DNA of 64,000 nt from Parelaphostrongylus tenuis (GCA_019055375.1 JAHQIW010004271.1:396370-460369); one strand, 5' to 3'; counted from the stretch's first letter, positions 11,468-23,439 are shown. Made by a program: numbers and translations. The notes: a model not told the origin generated them from the sequence alone.

Positions 11468-11960
11468 ATGGAGTCATTTGATATTACCTCACTCTATACA
11501 AACGTATCAAATAACTCTGCAATGCAAGCCAATTTCGAACTTCTAACAGCAAATGAACAAATAGTAAATATGTATGGCTTCTCAATTCAACAACTAAGGA
11601 CCATCCTAAAACAATGTCTTAGCTGTTCAATCTTTCAGTGGTGGGTTAATACTTCACACAGCTCAGGGATTAACCACGAGTCAACGTTTGGCACCTAATC
11701 TTGCTATCGCTTTTGTGTATAAGGTGGAAGCTCCAGTTTCTCGTTCACCGCCCATTGCTCTACTGCTGGTATATAGACGATTGTTTCATTGTCTGTCCCA
11801 CACAAGAGGTAATGGACAAATGTTTTGAAGTATTAAACGGACATTCAGAGCATATAAAATTTACGCGAGAGAGTCCAAACGGGAGCTGGCTTCCATTCTT
11901 AACATCCAAGTAAAGCTTTCGGATAGTGGTTGTAGTAGAAATGGTATCGAAAACCAAGTA
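11468..11960 (+). pseudogene. PLE reverse transcriptase remnant
   Basis: SFDITSLYTNVS at the start is the PLE RT motif that carries the first catalytic aspartate. After a frameshift near 11690 comes LAPNLAIAFVYKVEAP, followed (about 11760-11800) by YIDDCF, the catalytic YxDD-type box. Then HIKFTRE and WLPFL lead towards the thumb region. The frame changes at least twice, and stops occur after the catalytic box. The N-terminal RT fingers are absent. The product would have primed reverse transcription at nicked DNA. Confidence 0.8.
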
Positions 11961-12047
11961 ACAAAAGCATTTTAGTTAATTACCGTTCCTCTCATCCTTC
12001 GCACATGAAAAATAGTTTTGAAAATCATGTTTTGAACGGCTAAAAAT

Positions 12048-12720
12048 GTGTGCACAGGAGAAGAGGAAAGGAACGAATCATCAAACTTGATACGAAAAAT
12101 TGGCATTTCCAACGCCTACAAAACGTTTGCCGCCCGGGAATATTCAAAAAGTGGAATGAGGTCCCAAAAGAACAATACTCCATACCTGAATAGAATTCCC
12201 TTCAAGTTGCTATCTATAACAAACGAAATCAGCAGCGCGGTTGAAAGGTGACGAAAAAGATGCGGTCTTGAAAATTCCGTGGTAGTTATTGAAGTCCCTC
12301 CTCCCACCCTACGCCATCAGCTGATCCGCAATAGACTTTAGGATCGATTGTGCAACACCAGAAACTGTATAATCTGCCCTAACGGAAGAGAGGGGGATTG
12401 CATGAGATCGGGCACAATTTATTTGGTGACATGTAAGACATGCGGGGAAGGGTATATAAGCGAAACGAGTTGACCTTTTTTCATTCGCATAAAAGAACAT
12501 CTAGATAGGAAATCTAGAATAGCTAAAACCAAATACTTAGGTTTACATAGGACACAAAAACACAGTAACAAGGATTTGATGTGACTGTCACAATCCTAGT
12601 GCAGGAATCAAAAACATCCACGCGCAAAACTCTTAGGGCATTTTGGGTAAACGCCCAAAATTCCGAAATGAACCGGAAGACGAGTGCGTCGCCATCACAC
12701 AAGATCTCGCGCCCTTTATT
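12048..12720 (+). pseudogene. PLE GIY-YIG endonuclease remnant
   Basis: VCTGEEERNESSNLIRK joins the RT thumb to the connector. A later frame gives NCIICPNGREGDCM (a Cys pair seen in PLE endonucleases) and GTIYLVTCKTCGEGYISE, where GIY-YIG is represented by TIYL and GYISE. IRIKEHLDRK follows, carrying the catalytic Arg/His helix, then LGLHRTQKH. The C-terminal part (12530-12720) is repeated in reverse at 11270-11450. Stops after ISETS and in the C-terminal part, plus frameshifts, show decay. Confidence 0.8.
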
Positions 12721-12803
12721 CGTTTGATCTTCTAACCTGACCTAGGCAGCATATAAATAAGATCCTCCGAATCATTCAAATAGACTAATATTACATAGAC
12801 CCG

Positions 12804-12838
12804 GGCTCTGAAGAAAACGGGTAGCCGAAACGTCAGCC
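12804..12838 (+). ncRNA. PLE hammerhead motif, right arm
   Basis: GGCT (12804-12807) pairs with AGCC (12835-12838) as stem I. CUGAAGA at 12808-12814 is a valid core, and GAAA is at 12827-12830, followed by CGUC. Stem II (about 12815-12826) is poorly paired. Stem III is two pairs without a loop, as in other PLE hammerheads that are thought to act as dimers. Confidence 0.6.
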
Positions 12839-12904
12839 GAATCACTTCGACTACTTTACCAACCTCGCGTCAGCTAATCAAGATAAGATTTCACGATTTT
12901 CATA

Positions 12905-12916
12905 TAACCTGATTTA
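12905..12916. repeat. Target-site duplication, right copy
   Basis: TAACCTGATTTA, identical to 11023-11034. Confidence 0.75.
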
Positions 12917-15720
12917 TTATAGAGAACACAAACATGATTATTTATTGGTACATAAAAAAAGCAAAGCCACATGAGACAGCTAATTATTCATAATGTCGAG
13001 AGGAGACGAGACCCATTGAGTCTTTAGAACAAAACCGTACCAAAAAGCGAAACCAACAGGGGCATTGATGTTAAGCACGTTGTGAGACAGACAGTCAATA
13101 GAACATCAAGACATCCGATCTATACCACACCAAATATCAGTTATTAAAAAATGAGGATTCTCGACGTTCATCATGATGGCGCGCAGAGCGTAACATAGAG
13201 AAAAATATAAGAAAATGCATAAATACTACAGTTCTAGTATCCAGCCGCATAATTATAAAATGACCTATGTCTGCTTATTGCGAATGTCATAAAAGATTGG
13301 TTATGATGGCGGACGCCGACCACTATTGTGCGTCTCGGATCGAGAACTTCACGATCTTTATGCTTTTCATTTCTGAACTCGCTGGAAACCGTTAGTTGCA
13401 TCCCGGAGGATTTCACAAGTCTGAAAAATTTCATATTGAAATTTCTCTGACGAAGAGATTCTGAAAATCGTTGTCTTCCACGTGAATTCCAACATATCAG
13501 ATTTTAGAATATAACAAAGCACACTAACATGTTTAGAGTAGAAGTTTGTAAAAAAAAAGTGAAATCGGGGCAAATCGTGTAAGCAACCATCTAGAAATAA
13601 TGAAATCGGAATTTTCCAACTCAGTGCATTGAAGACCATTATGGATAAGATTTTCATACGCCTCAATACATACTTTCAGTGAAAATAAAAAGAAAGCGCA
13701 TACAACCACTATTCAAATTTGTTCACTTGTACAGCGAACTTATATCAAGTATAGTTCTAAATAATACCGACTAAGAGTACGAAGAGTCAATAATGGTGTT
13801 ATGAAAGTGCAAAGTTTGAAGTTGTTCAAAAGTCTGGCACTAGGAACTCTAAACCTCACAGGCTAATGCGATGCTCCACTAGCACTATTCCGAAGATCCA
13901 AGCTTTGGGATTTTGACAGTTGCAAGATTAATATGATCGTCTTGTGAAGTCAAGACGAAATAGTCAATGTTCAGAAAGAACAATGAAAAAGATTATTATT
14001 TAAAATTTATTACATCCATCGTATAGGCCCAAAAATCACTCCACTGGATTGTCACTTTTTCCATGCCTCAAAGTAAAAACAGCGCAAATAGCTCAGAGAC
14101 TACAAACAGGTCAAAAGTTACTTTGACGACTTTTTTTGAAGGCGACAGAGTGCACCGCATCTTCACTATTGCACTACAAAATCGCTAGAATGGTGAAACA
14201 ATTCACGAGACAAGTGTAACCCAGTGATAAGGATCGAGTCTTTAAGAAAACGCACACGTTTCATATTTGCTGACTGGAATCTCCTTCTTTGATGTTTTCG
14301 AAAAGAAGCCAGTTTATTGATATCTACCGGTAAATTCTCAATGAGCTTCTCAGAAGTTCGAATCTTAGAAGATACTGTGTATATCAAACTACGTTAGACG
14401 ATATCACTACGTCTTTGCAAACGGAATTTTGCTCGATTTTTTTTTGATTATCTGGTCGAAATATGATAACATGCGGATACGACCCCTAACGGAGAAAAAC
14501 TGAATGAAATAAATGTCGTAGATCCTCGCAAATCTGAATTTGATTGTGATAAAAATGTGATTGATATTTCATTGTTTTGATTGCTTGATTTTGATTGTAA
14601 TGATTGTGATAGATCAAGAGAACACACGCATTTTGAGCAATTGTATATCCCGTTTTCTATTATAAGTGATAACATTTACTACGAGATGAGATCAGTGGGA
14701 GTTTTTTTTTTGGTAGAGAGAGCTTACAAAAACTGTACTGTTGCTTGAGTCTTAACTAGGACCAAGGGTGAAATTGTGCTGTTGAATCTTCATAAAATTA
14801 GATTGAATATTTGGATGACGATATCGCTGTAAGGTGCTAGTTAGAGTAGATACTACGAAGTGCATCTTGGAAAAAGAAAGCTGACAAACTCAAAGATATA
14901 ATATTATTATAAATATTATAAAATAAAAAATAATATAAAAAATATTGGTAAACGACTGCTCCACTCGTACTTTGAGGCTTCATTGGTTTCATTTCCATTG
15001 CGACCACTGAAGAGATCGGATTTCCTTTGAATGCTAAACTGTTTTCATTTCAGCAGTGGCACTTCCAAAAAAACATCGCGCGTCCATTCGAAGCACCAAT
15101 TCTTTTTTCGATGCTAGTGTTAAGACCGCAGTGTCTTTTTGGATTCACCACTGACTGTGAACGATTACTTGTAATTTATGGCTTACTTCCTGATTTCGCT
15201 AGTCTAAAACTCATCTTCTGGCCTTTAGGTCCTGAAAACAAAGATCCTGTGAGTGCATAGTAAGTGTGCACGTCCTTTTGTAAGCTTTTCCAGTATCAGC
15301 TTCCCTCTCATAAAATCCGACACCTTGTGCCTTTGCTTACTTTATCTTCCATTAATAAAATTGAAAGAAAAAAAATGACGTGATTATCGCTCACTTACTT
15401 CTGGAGAAGAAGCTAAGGCGGCCGCTAAATCAAAAGCAACCTCACCATAACTTTGCGCATCATATTGATAGAGTGATAGTGTTGATTAACATGTTTACTT
15501 AGAAAAACCAGTTCACAGTGAAGATAAACTTTGATGAAAAGATAAGAAATATAGCGGTAGTGCGCGTTGGTGAAGTGCTGTATCAGCCAGTCAAAGACCG
15601 TTAGTGGTTGAAGATTTTTTTGGAGTTTTCTCTCAGCACTTGTCATCAGAGGATGTGAGAATAGACGTTTAAAAGACGTTTCAGAAAGAGTGGTCGTCCA
15701 ATAATAAGAGATCTGCCTCC
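12917..15720. other. no recognisable gene
   Basis: AT-rich DNA with open frames up to about 100 codons (minus strand 13367-13666) lacking motifs or splice context. A low-complexity AT run lies at 14898-14945. Confidence 0.45.
14898..14945. repeat. AT-only low-complexity run
   Basis: Almost pure A/T, made of ATTAT, TATAAAAT and AATATAAAA units. Confidence 0.6.
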
Positions 15721-15724
15721 GATT

Positions 15725-15800
15725 TGACTTTGACTTAGTCATCGGTCACTTGAGCATCTAACCCCTCCGAAGTCAGCAAATTGGTACTAGGCTTCTGCGA
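15725..15800 (+). mobile_element. Possible SINE body fragment
   Basis: CCCTCCGAAGTC, GCAAATTGGTACTAGGC and nearby bases resemble the SINE body (CCTTCCGAAGTTG, TAAATTGGTACCAGTGG at 21350-21385). The tRNA head and tail are not visible. Confidence 0.35.
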
Positions 15801-16294
15801 AAAATTCCTCTCAATCTATGAAAGCCAAAAGTTTACCTATGACTTAGACATAGAAAAGCCTGAGAAAGGATATACCAGGATTCTAAGAAAATTTCGCTTG
15901 ATCAGCACACACCAATGTTTCTAAAAGGGTCGACTATTTAAGAGAAGCAGCGAAATACACATGCAAATTTGGAATTATTCACAGATGACAGTTGCTGGAA
16001 AACGAACCGTAGGTAAAGAGTAATGGGATATCTTCAAAAAGCATACCGAGATATGGCTGTAGATATTTAGATAAAAAATAAGTAAATAACAGCATCAATA
16101 AAGAGCACGATCGCACTTAGAGTATGTGGCAACACAGAGCGAAGTGCTCTGTGCACCCGCGACCAAAGAAGGCTTTCTACTTAGTATTAGATCTCCAACT
16201 GAGTTTCCAAACTCGATCCACGAAATAGAAACTTCCCAAAAAACAAGTTTTTTTTCTACCTACTTTATGTAGAATTTTCTTGATCATGGTTTAG

Positions 16295-16885
16295 TATATT
16301 TTGTGCACACTTGTCCAACAATGGTGCCGCCCCGGGAAGTCATTCGCAAATTACTGCTTTACGGGTTTCGATTTGCGATTGCTCCGTAATCGATCTGCAC
16401 CGAAAGCAATGTTGATCATTTTCTGGAGCCGAAGTAGGCCGATTCATTGGGACTTGTTGCAAGCCGGTCAGACCATCAACGCTGAACGATGCTGTCAGCA
16501 ACTGGACCGTTGCAATTAAGCAATTTCACGTACCGCCGTCGCCAAGTCATTTTGCTTCAAGACATGCAAAGCCATACGTTGCCAAGGAAACAAGGAAGAA
16601 GTTGACCGATTTGGGCTGGGAGCATTTGGATCATCCGCCGTATTAGCCAGATCTGTCTCCGTCCAATTTCCATCTCTTCAGATCATTGGAGCATTGCCTG
16701 GACAAGAAGAAGTTTCGAGACATCATTCATTTGGGTATAGAATTGATTAGTTGGTTCGCATCGAATAATCGGAGTTTTATGAGCGCGGAATTGATTTGTT
16801 GCCGGAGGGTTGGTAGAACTGCATCCAAGCATTTGGATAATACTTCAATCATAGTTATTTGACACTGGATTAACTGGAAAAATAA
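16295..16885 (+). pseudogene. Mariner transposase C-terminal relic
   Basis: The translation gives MLIIFWSRSRPIHWDLL then QAGQTINAERCCQQLDRCN, the mariner block after the second catalytic Asp. After a stop, another frame gives LTDLGWEHLDHPPY, PDLSPSNFHLFRSLEH and CLDKKKF, the canonical motif around the third catalytic acidic residue and beyond. The end resembles the family C terminus (LISWFASNNRSF). The HDNARPH block and the N terminus are missing or unreadable, and stops interrupt the frame. The 100-codon minus-strand frame at 16727-17029 overlaps it and is mostly antisense shadow. Confidence 0.8.
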
Positions 16886-17039
16886 ATTGTTGGATTTATC
16901 GATCAAGTTCAGAAATTTAGTTGTAGACTCAATACCTTCGGTCGTTCTGCCTCTTGGTGAGGCTGAAGTTTGAGTGCCATTGATTGATTGTGTTGCATTG
17001 CCACTTTGGCTTGTAGTGAGCTTGGACACGAATAAGTAT

Positions 17040-18840
17040 TAGTTTATTGCAGAAAATATAGAACAGTAATGTGAATGATAGAATTATTCCGTATAGACAA
17101 CATCCTGAAATATGTATACATCATGACACTGGCAACATACCAATAATATATACATCATGACGACATAGAACTATGTGACGATAACAAGAGACTGATAAGT
17201 GCTAGTCGATATCTTGAGCGATGAGCTTCAGTGCTTGACTAGGCGGCGAACCCGGGAAAGCGTTATGCTTGACCCGGAGATGAACCAAACAGAATCGAAG
17301 AGAAAAGAACAGTGAACGAGGGAACCAGTGAGTGGTTTTATACATCAGCATGATTCTGAGGGAGTATATAGGGACTGGATTTCATCGCCCGGTGGCGGGT
17401 CAAACACAACCCATAACGCCCGTCGTCGTCTTACGCTCGGCTCACAATGCATTGAGCTTCGCAAGTGACTAATATGATGATAACAAAAGGAAATGACTAA
17501 TGATGAAATCAAGGATGGCAATGGAAGAGCGGCGACAAAGACCACTCACGGAGCCGGTAGGTCACAAAACTGGTCTCTTTCTTGATGACATGACGGCGCG
17601 ATTGCGACTGCGGCCTTAGAGGTCCTGCTACGATGAAGCACGTCAACGACCTCTCCGTGGGATCGTCCAGCCAAATGCCCAAAAAAGTAGCAACGGATCC
17701 GTGGGTCCGTTGCTACAGAGCATCTCAACAATTTATTCAGAATGTACCGTTTCGCTCTCTCACTCTATCACGGATGATCCTCATCAACTGAATCTTCTTA
17801 CGTATCTTCCAGATCTATCCGCCCTCAATGATTTCGTGTAGACCGCTTATCGTTATGAACATAGAAAAGGTTCAATTGAGCAATCGACATCACTTGTCAT
17901 CGTAGCGACTCAATTCTCTTGTGCTCGTCAGTCAGCGCAGCGCAACTCGATGTAAAACTCCCAAAGAGGTCGTCTTTGATAAGATAGGAATGCAAATGGT
18001 ACCTAAAATTTTATTTTGCATCCTTATTTACCAAAACACCGTTTGGTCTAATTTGATCTGACAAGATACCATTTAGGCTTTACTTGCTACCGACTTTAAC
18101 CGTTCTCCCCAGTGCTGCTTTTTCGTGTCTGACCTAATCGACTGCGAGCAATTTTCCGCGGTTTTGTCTTATGAAGCAGTCTAAATACTGTGAATGCCTA
18201 ACTCATCTCCATCGTTTCGATAAAGGTAATTACCAATGAAAGAGGGAGCACGGGCATGCGGTTAATGATGTTATCAGGAAGCTATCAGGATACAAGTTAT
18301 TGGCTTGGTCGTCTTTCCCACACTCTCCTGCATTTACGTGGAAATGCCTTAGCTCGGCTGTCTTCACAATTGTAAGGAGATTCGACTCAAGCAGTACTAC
18401 GGCAGTTATAAGCAAGACGAACTTTTCGAGAAAAGGTTCAAACAATGCGCGCTATGTTTGGGGAATTTTACGACGATGAATTCTAGGAAACAAATGGAAT
18501 TTTACAATCATTTAGGATCTGCCCAGTAACATGGAGAAGGTTTGCGTAGATATAACAGAAAGGTTAAAACTTTTATTGAATACTCCCTAGTAACGCTACT
18601 TTTGGACACACTTCAAAATGTATTTCCTTCTGTTCCAACTTTTGCTGTACAGTGAATTACTATGTTCTTCCGGTAATAATATGATTTGTGTTCCCATCTT
18701 TTTCGTCAATGTTTCAGCAATAGTTTTTTTTTCCAGTGCTATGAAGGTATATAAGAAATGCAAAACCTTTTTTGTAGGACTTTTGCGTTGTGTAGTTGAG
18801 TTTTTAAAGTTCAGCACATCTTGAAGCATATTTTCAAATG
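17040..18840. other. no recognisable gene
   Basis: Includes a moderately GC-rich part at 17380-17720 with short minus-strand frames (66 and 61 codons) but no recognised domain. The rest is AT-rich. Confidence 0.4.
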
Positions 18841-18849
18841 TTCAAGCAA

Positions 18850-19800
18850 AAACTTTGATAAATCACTTCAACAAGTTCGAGTGTGGTTGCAGCGCAAGCA
18901 ACTCGAAACATCAACGAATTTTGGGGTTAAGGAATTTTTCATCGAAAGCAAAGTGCAACATTGGTTTAAAAAATTCTGCCACGGATGTCTCGGAAGTAAA
19001 AGTCGCAGACGTGCTTCTGCTACTGGTGACAATTAGTTTGAGGCTTCCCTGTAAGACATAAGCGCGCACAATTTCCGAGAGCTTACATAAAGATTCGGTG
19101 TAAGTCTTAGCAGGTTTGAAACTCTGTGAAACTCATAGGAGAATGCTTTGCATTCTGAGCAATAGGCGTTCAAAGGTATTGTCGGTGGTGTTACATCAGA
19201 AATACCCATTTTCCGTCCACAGTGTAACGTGCATTCATAGACGAATTCTCTACAAAAACCAACAACGATCTTCTGAATGGTTAGATTGCTGTAAGCTTTC
19301 TTATCACTTCCTCAAATTTTTAGCAGCAGAAGCTGATCATGCTGGAGTTTTGCTCTCAATGAAGTTCGTCTTTCACATCTTCTTGACTTTGGATGAAATG
19401 ATTTAGGCAGAAGAAGTATTTTTAACAAACGGATGACGCGAAGCATTTGCGGCAGCGGCTTATATTGGCTATGTGAAGGGCAATTTTTTCATAATAATGC
19501 GCGACCATACGACACACAACTGAGACTGCAGAGGTTGGACGAGCCGACTATTAAATTTTGCCTCATATACCATACTTGCCAGATCGTGCTACTTGTGCAA
19601 AACATGCTTGAAAATCAAATAAAAGACAGAGCTGCCAGTAGTGAGTTCGTCTCCTACATAAGTCCAAAAGTTTTTTTTTTACGTAGCGGTGGAGGGGTCA
19701 AACAACTTTCCGTCACCAACAGAAGAAATGCTCAATCTTTACTTTAACGTTCTGTTAGCTAGGCCAGCAAAATCCGTGGAAGTGACAAAAATTATGTGAT
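18850..19800 (+). pseudogene. Degenerate mariner transposase
   Basis: 18860-19000 resembles the mariner N-terminal HTH (VQHWFKKFCHG in place of VQRWFKKFRxG). Near 19470-19560 the translation gives FFHNNARPYDTQLRLQRLDE, matching the family's HDNARPHxAxxTxxxL motif with the second catalytic Asp changed to Asn. Frameshifts and stops separate the blocks. No clear terminal inverted repeats were found. Confidence 0.65.
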
Positions 19801-20314
19801 ACTTGAAAAAAGGACGACTTTAATGGATCGCTTCTATAAGGCTGTTTCGTGCTCGCCTTCTGAAACATCTAAAACTATTAAGCGTCCCATAAATCCTTTC
19901 ACATATCATTACTTTTGGCCAACTGTTATTCATCTGCAGAGACCAGTTAACCAGCGGTATAATCACCATCATGATCAGTAGCATGCAACCGTCTGCTAAG
20001 CAAAATTTTATGTCTTCCTCCCAGAAAAATTGAAGCCGATTATCAAAAAAGTCAGTGAGGCCACTTTTGAGCTGGTTGCTGCCTATGAATTGTCTTCTCT
20101 CTAGAATGCGCCTTCGGGCGCGGAAGAAATGAGCAATGGAACAGTATCAGGGTAATGCGGTGGATATACTACTGTTGGAAAGAAGGTCCTGGGGCGCTTT
20201 GACAGGCATGAGATAACTCCCATGCATATCATGGGAAAATTACAGTTTTTCACGTGGGATTTTCCACTAAAGGTCTAGAAATTATTCGTCTTTCGTCTTC
20301 ACTTTGTTACAAAC

Positions 20315-20840
20315 CTCCGCCATGTCAAACGATGCAATCAAAGTTCGTGTTCTGTTGCATCATTAATGAAGAAAGGGTCTTTCGCAGCGAGCTTCAATCG
20401 ACGTGAAATCAACGAAGTTGAAGGGGAGAGTACAACAAGCAAATCTGCTGCTGGACGCTGGTTTCAACTGTTCTCAATGCCGGAGATCTTGATGACAAGC
20501 CTCGTTCAGGACGTCCAACAAAGTTGAGCAACGAAATTTAATTGCTGCCCTGGAAGATGAACTGCCGTCAAGTGTTCGCTAACTGGCAGCCGAACTTGAT
20601 GTTTCTCATACAACTGCGCTAACTCATTTCCACCAAATTAATTTTTGCCCAGAAGAGTTACGGCAAGATACGCACAAACTCACTGAGGCACAAACCGCCA
20701 GAAGAGTCAAAGTTTGTTACCAGGTGTTCAGCAAAGTCGAGAGAATAATACTTCGTCCAGATCTAAAACTTGGCGGACCGATGGCAAAAAGTCGTAGAAA
20801 ACGTCAGCTTTTACTTTGAAGACTAGTTATTCTTATTTTT
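20315..20840 (+). pseudogene. Mariner transposase N-terminal half relic
   Basis: The start MSNDAIKVRVLLHH is followed by a stop. REINEVEGES, GRWFQLFSNAGDLDDKPRSG and RPTKLSNE match the mariner HTH and linker. The next part, read in shifted frames, gives AALEDELPSSVR and LAAELDVSHTT (second HTH) and KLTEAQTARRVKVC. The catalytic domain is absent downstream. Several stops make it inactive. Confidence 0.8.
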
Positions 20841-21019
20841 GTTCGGAATTTGTGCATAAGTTTTCAATTTTCTACAAGTGCCTCGAAACTTTCTTTCCAG
20901 CCTATTATTTTGGCATCTTGCCAGCATCCTAGTAGGTCGTAGAAAAAAATCTGTCGTATTGCCTGAGAAAATGATTTTTATTCATGTATTTTGTGCAAAC
21001 TTGAGTAAGAAGTAAGCTC

Positions 21020-21205
21020 GTTTTTTTGCTCATCAAGCGATATATCATCTGTCTACACAGCCTTTTGGGGGTTTACGCTTCTGAGGCTCATCGAAAAATT
21101 TACAAAGTGTATGGTGATGAAATTTGCCACTTTCGTACACCTCTACGCTGGTTCAAGACATTCTGTGAAGAAGGAAAGGAGACTACTTCGAGTGTCAATT
21201 TATTC
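21020..21205 (+). pseudogene. Mariner N-terminal fragment
   Basis: A 64-codon frame contains AHRKIYKVYGDEICHFRT and WFKTFCEEGKE, equivalent to the first HTH of mariner transposases. It ends just before a SINE (21259), so the copy is truncated. Confidence 0.6.
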
Positions 21206-21258
21206 TTTCGTAGAGCTTAATTAGTGTACAAATAATTTTTCTATGCTTTCTGAAAAGC

Positions 21259-21556
21259 GAGCGCATGTGACGCAGTAATTAAAAGTGCTCTGCGTCGCAC
21301 ACAAGATCAATAGTTCGATCTCGCGCTCGTGATTCACCAAGCCATCCATCCTTCCGAAGTTGTTAAATTGGTACCAGTGGTCTCAGACTTGCCTGAGAGG
21401 ATAAGCAGCACTGATTCGATTCAACGCTAGCCCACCGCGAGTCATTGTAAAGACCAGATATGCATTCAATCACCTCAAACAGGTTAAAAATTAAAGTCGA
21501 ATGCATGGCGCATCCCTCACGAATTGATCAACTTCGAGAGCTCTATCCTTTATCCG
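21259..21556 (+). mobile_element. tRNA-derived SINE, copy S3
   Basis: The head starts GAGCGCATGTGACGCAGTAA (decayed A box) with B box AGTTCGATCTC near 21312. The body has CCATCCATCC and AAGCAGCACTGATTCG, and the element ends in CTATCCTTTATCC. Same family as S1, S2 and S4, on the plus strand here. Confidence 0.75.
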
Positions 21557-21789
21557 TTGCGCTATCTAAAATTTTGATAGAACTTTTTTCACGACCTTTT
21601 AATAGCCTATGCCTTTGCTGAAGATAAAACAATAGTGAGAAAGAAATTTCGGGGCAGCCCTATACCTAATAGGCTTACCTGAATTACTCGCTTTCACGAA
21701 GAATTTTGTGAGCCTCACCACAACTGGTGGCCTATTCCTAATGCAAAATTTGTACATACCTAAAAGAAATGAATGTTGGGCAAAAATAC

Positions 21790-21861
21790 GATCTCAGGCA
21801 AGAGTCGAACACCCGGGTTTCACCCATAACGAGGACTCGTACCACCGCTACACCACAGAGG
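21790..21861 (-). other. tRNA-like module, copy A
   Basis: The minus strand reads GCCTCTGTGGTGTAGCGGTG at the A box and GGGTGTTCGACTC at the B-box position. It is homologous to the perfect cloverleaf at 57248-57319 but with acceptor-stem changes. Probably not a functional tRNA. Confidence 0.5.
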
Positions 21862-22286
21862 CACAATCGCACCACCACTCATTCTTCAACATCTCTATGT
21901 TACCTATCAGCCACTAACCTTCAAGAAGTTTGGTCGGGTATGCGATTTCGCTTTATAAACCCAATTGAACTGACCAGCCATTGTGATAGGTAATACTCAA
22001 AATTTTTAGTGATTTTACTGCATTTTCGCAGTGTTATGATGTTTATGATGTTTCATACATACCTAAGAGAATTAGTGGTGAGCAAAAATAAGACCTCAGG
22101 CGAAAGTCGAACCCGCGTTTTATCCATACACGAGTATTATCCCAAGAAATCTCGAGTATTACCTATCACAGTGGCTGTCAGCTCAACTGAGTTTATAAAG
22201 CGAAATCCATACCCGACCAAACGTGCTGAAGGTTGATAGTTGACAGCTATCATAGAGATGTTGGAGAATGAGTGGTGGCGCGAATG

Positions 22287-22358
22287 TATCTCGGTCGTGT
22301 AGTGGTGGAACGCGTCCTCGGTATAGGTGAAACGCGGGTTCGGCTCCCGTCTAAAGTC
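22287..22358 (+). other. tRNA-like module, copy B right arm
   Basis: A box TCGTGTAGTGGTGGA and B box GGGTTCGGCTCCC are recognisable, and GCGTCC/GGTG can form an anticodon stem. Acceptor-stem pairing is lost (ATCTCGG facing CTAAAGT). Confidence 0.45.
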
Positions 22359-22849
22359 GTATTTTTGCTCACCACTTAATTATCTTAGGTATGTATGAAG
22401 CATCATAACACTTCGAAAAATGCAGTAAAAACACTAGAAACTTCGTCATAATCAAGGCCTCAAGACATCGACGTTTGGATTTTTTTACGCATTCATCGCA
22501 TACAATTTCCATTCTTTCGAAATGAAGGAGAATTTCTTACCCAACGACTGGGTTGCTACCAACACAAAAAAATTATGGCCTTTAGTTATCCACTATCGGA
22601 TGTTTAAGAAGAAACGTTATATTCTCGCGAGAGTGGCTCCCTGTTGCAAAGATTTCATTCTAGCACAGAATATACTCCAACACCCACGATCAAATATTCG
22701 CAAACTATGTCACCAAAGTACTCTTTTTTCCCCTCACTCGTCGTCTCGCACAGCATCAAGTTGCTTGACTAAAACTGTCTCTTTGGCGGGTCAGAGCTAG
22801 AAGACTTGTTCTCTGATCAAAATTTCTTGTAATGCCCAATGTTTCTAAT

Positions 22850-23265
22850 GACGAATCTTCTCACAAAAAAATATTTACTGCCGTGTCTAAATGCCTTATT
22901 GTTTAGAGTGGAAGCCCCGGCAAATGATTTCCAGCCAATTACTCTACAGAAGATTTTGTAGATGACTGCCCTGTATCTGGTTCACACAAAAAGAGATGAA
23001 TACATCATTTTGTGCTTTAAACGAACAGTCGCAGTACATAAGGTTCACCCGGGAGAAACCAGAAAGGAACTGATCTCCACTTCTGAACGTCCACTTTAAA
23101 ACACCCGAAACGCTAAATCAAGGTAGTACTGATTGCCAATCAACAAAAACATATTCGCTCATTACCTTTCCTCTCACCTTCACGTACAGAAGGAGCGCAT
23201 ATGGTGACATGTTTCAAGCAACCACCAGTGCATGTACAGGGAGAATGCAGAAGGTAGAATTTTTG
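22850..23265 (+). pseudogene. PLE reverse transcriptase fragment
   Basis: RVEAPANDFQ, a decayed VDDCPVSGS at the YIDDC position, then NEQSQYIRFTREKPERN and PLLNVHFKTPE match the region after the RT catalytic box of the 11-kb PLE. FQATTSACTGRMQKVE matches the NMFRTAxxVCTGEEER connector. Frameshifts and stops are frequent. A mariner relic on the opposite strand follows, and the same PLE appears to resume at 24225. Confidence 0.7.
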
Positions 23266-23439
23266 ATATTGGCTTAGCAAATATGAGGTATACAAATGAG
23301 ACTCTGCCTTTCTTTACGGTTTAGATATCCAGTTAGCACTTAAAATTTCGTGCTAAAGCCTATATAAATATAAATCTTTCCAACTCTTGAGCAATTTCTG
23401 AATGCTACCAAAGAGAATTTGGTAAGTAAAAATGGTTAA

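Larger units (their letters stand above)
11035..12904 (+). mobile_element. Penelope-like element with inverted terminal repeats
   Basis: A 1,870-bp retroelement flanked by a perfect 12-bp direct repeat. The order is a left terminal repeat in reverse orientation (about 11075-11450), a degenerate RT region, a GIY-YIG endonuclease region, and a right terminal repeat (about 12530-12904). The left arm is the reverse complement of the right arm, including the C-terminal coding part of the endonuclease, so the DNA can fold into a hairpin of more than 350 bp. Inverted LTR-like ends, RT plus GIY-YIG and variable-length target duplications are hallmarks of Penelope-like elements. Each arm carries a hammerhead motif. 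Multiple stops and frameshifts make it non-autonomous. The 5' part of the RT is missing, so the copy is truncated or internally deleted. Confidence 0.85.
21740..22445. repeat. Fold-back repeat carrying tRNA-like modules, copies A and B
   Basis: Two joined copies of the family also seen at 56867-57353. Copy A (about 21740-22005) has a tRNA-like module on the minus strand and then a core block containing TTTGGTCGGGTATGCGATTT. Copy B (about 22010-22445) is a palindrome: both ends share TTTTACTGCATTTTCG, GTTATGATG and CATACATACCTAAGA in opposite orientation over roughly 125 bp. The right arm has a full tRNA-like module on the plus strand, and the left arm has only part of one. The core block reappears in reverse orientation between the arms. 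I infer a tRNA-derived retroposon that inserted or replicated in inverted form. Confidence 0.65.

Noticed and set aside
11268..11546. 92-codon plus-strand frame
   Set aside because: It is the antisense of the inverted C-terminal endonuclease segment of the PLE.
16727..17029. 100-codon minus-strand frame starting MSKLTTSQSG
   Set aside because: Its C-terminal half is the antisense of the mariner C terminus, and the N-terminal half has no independent support.
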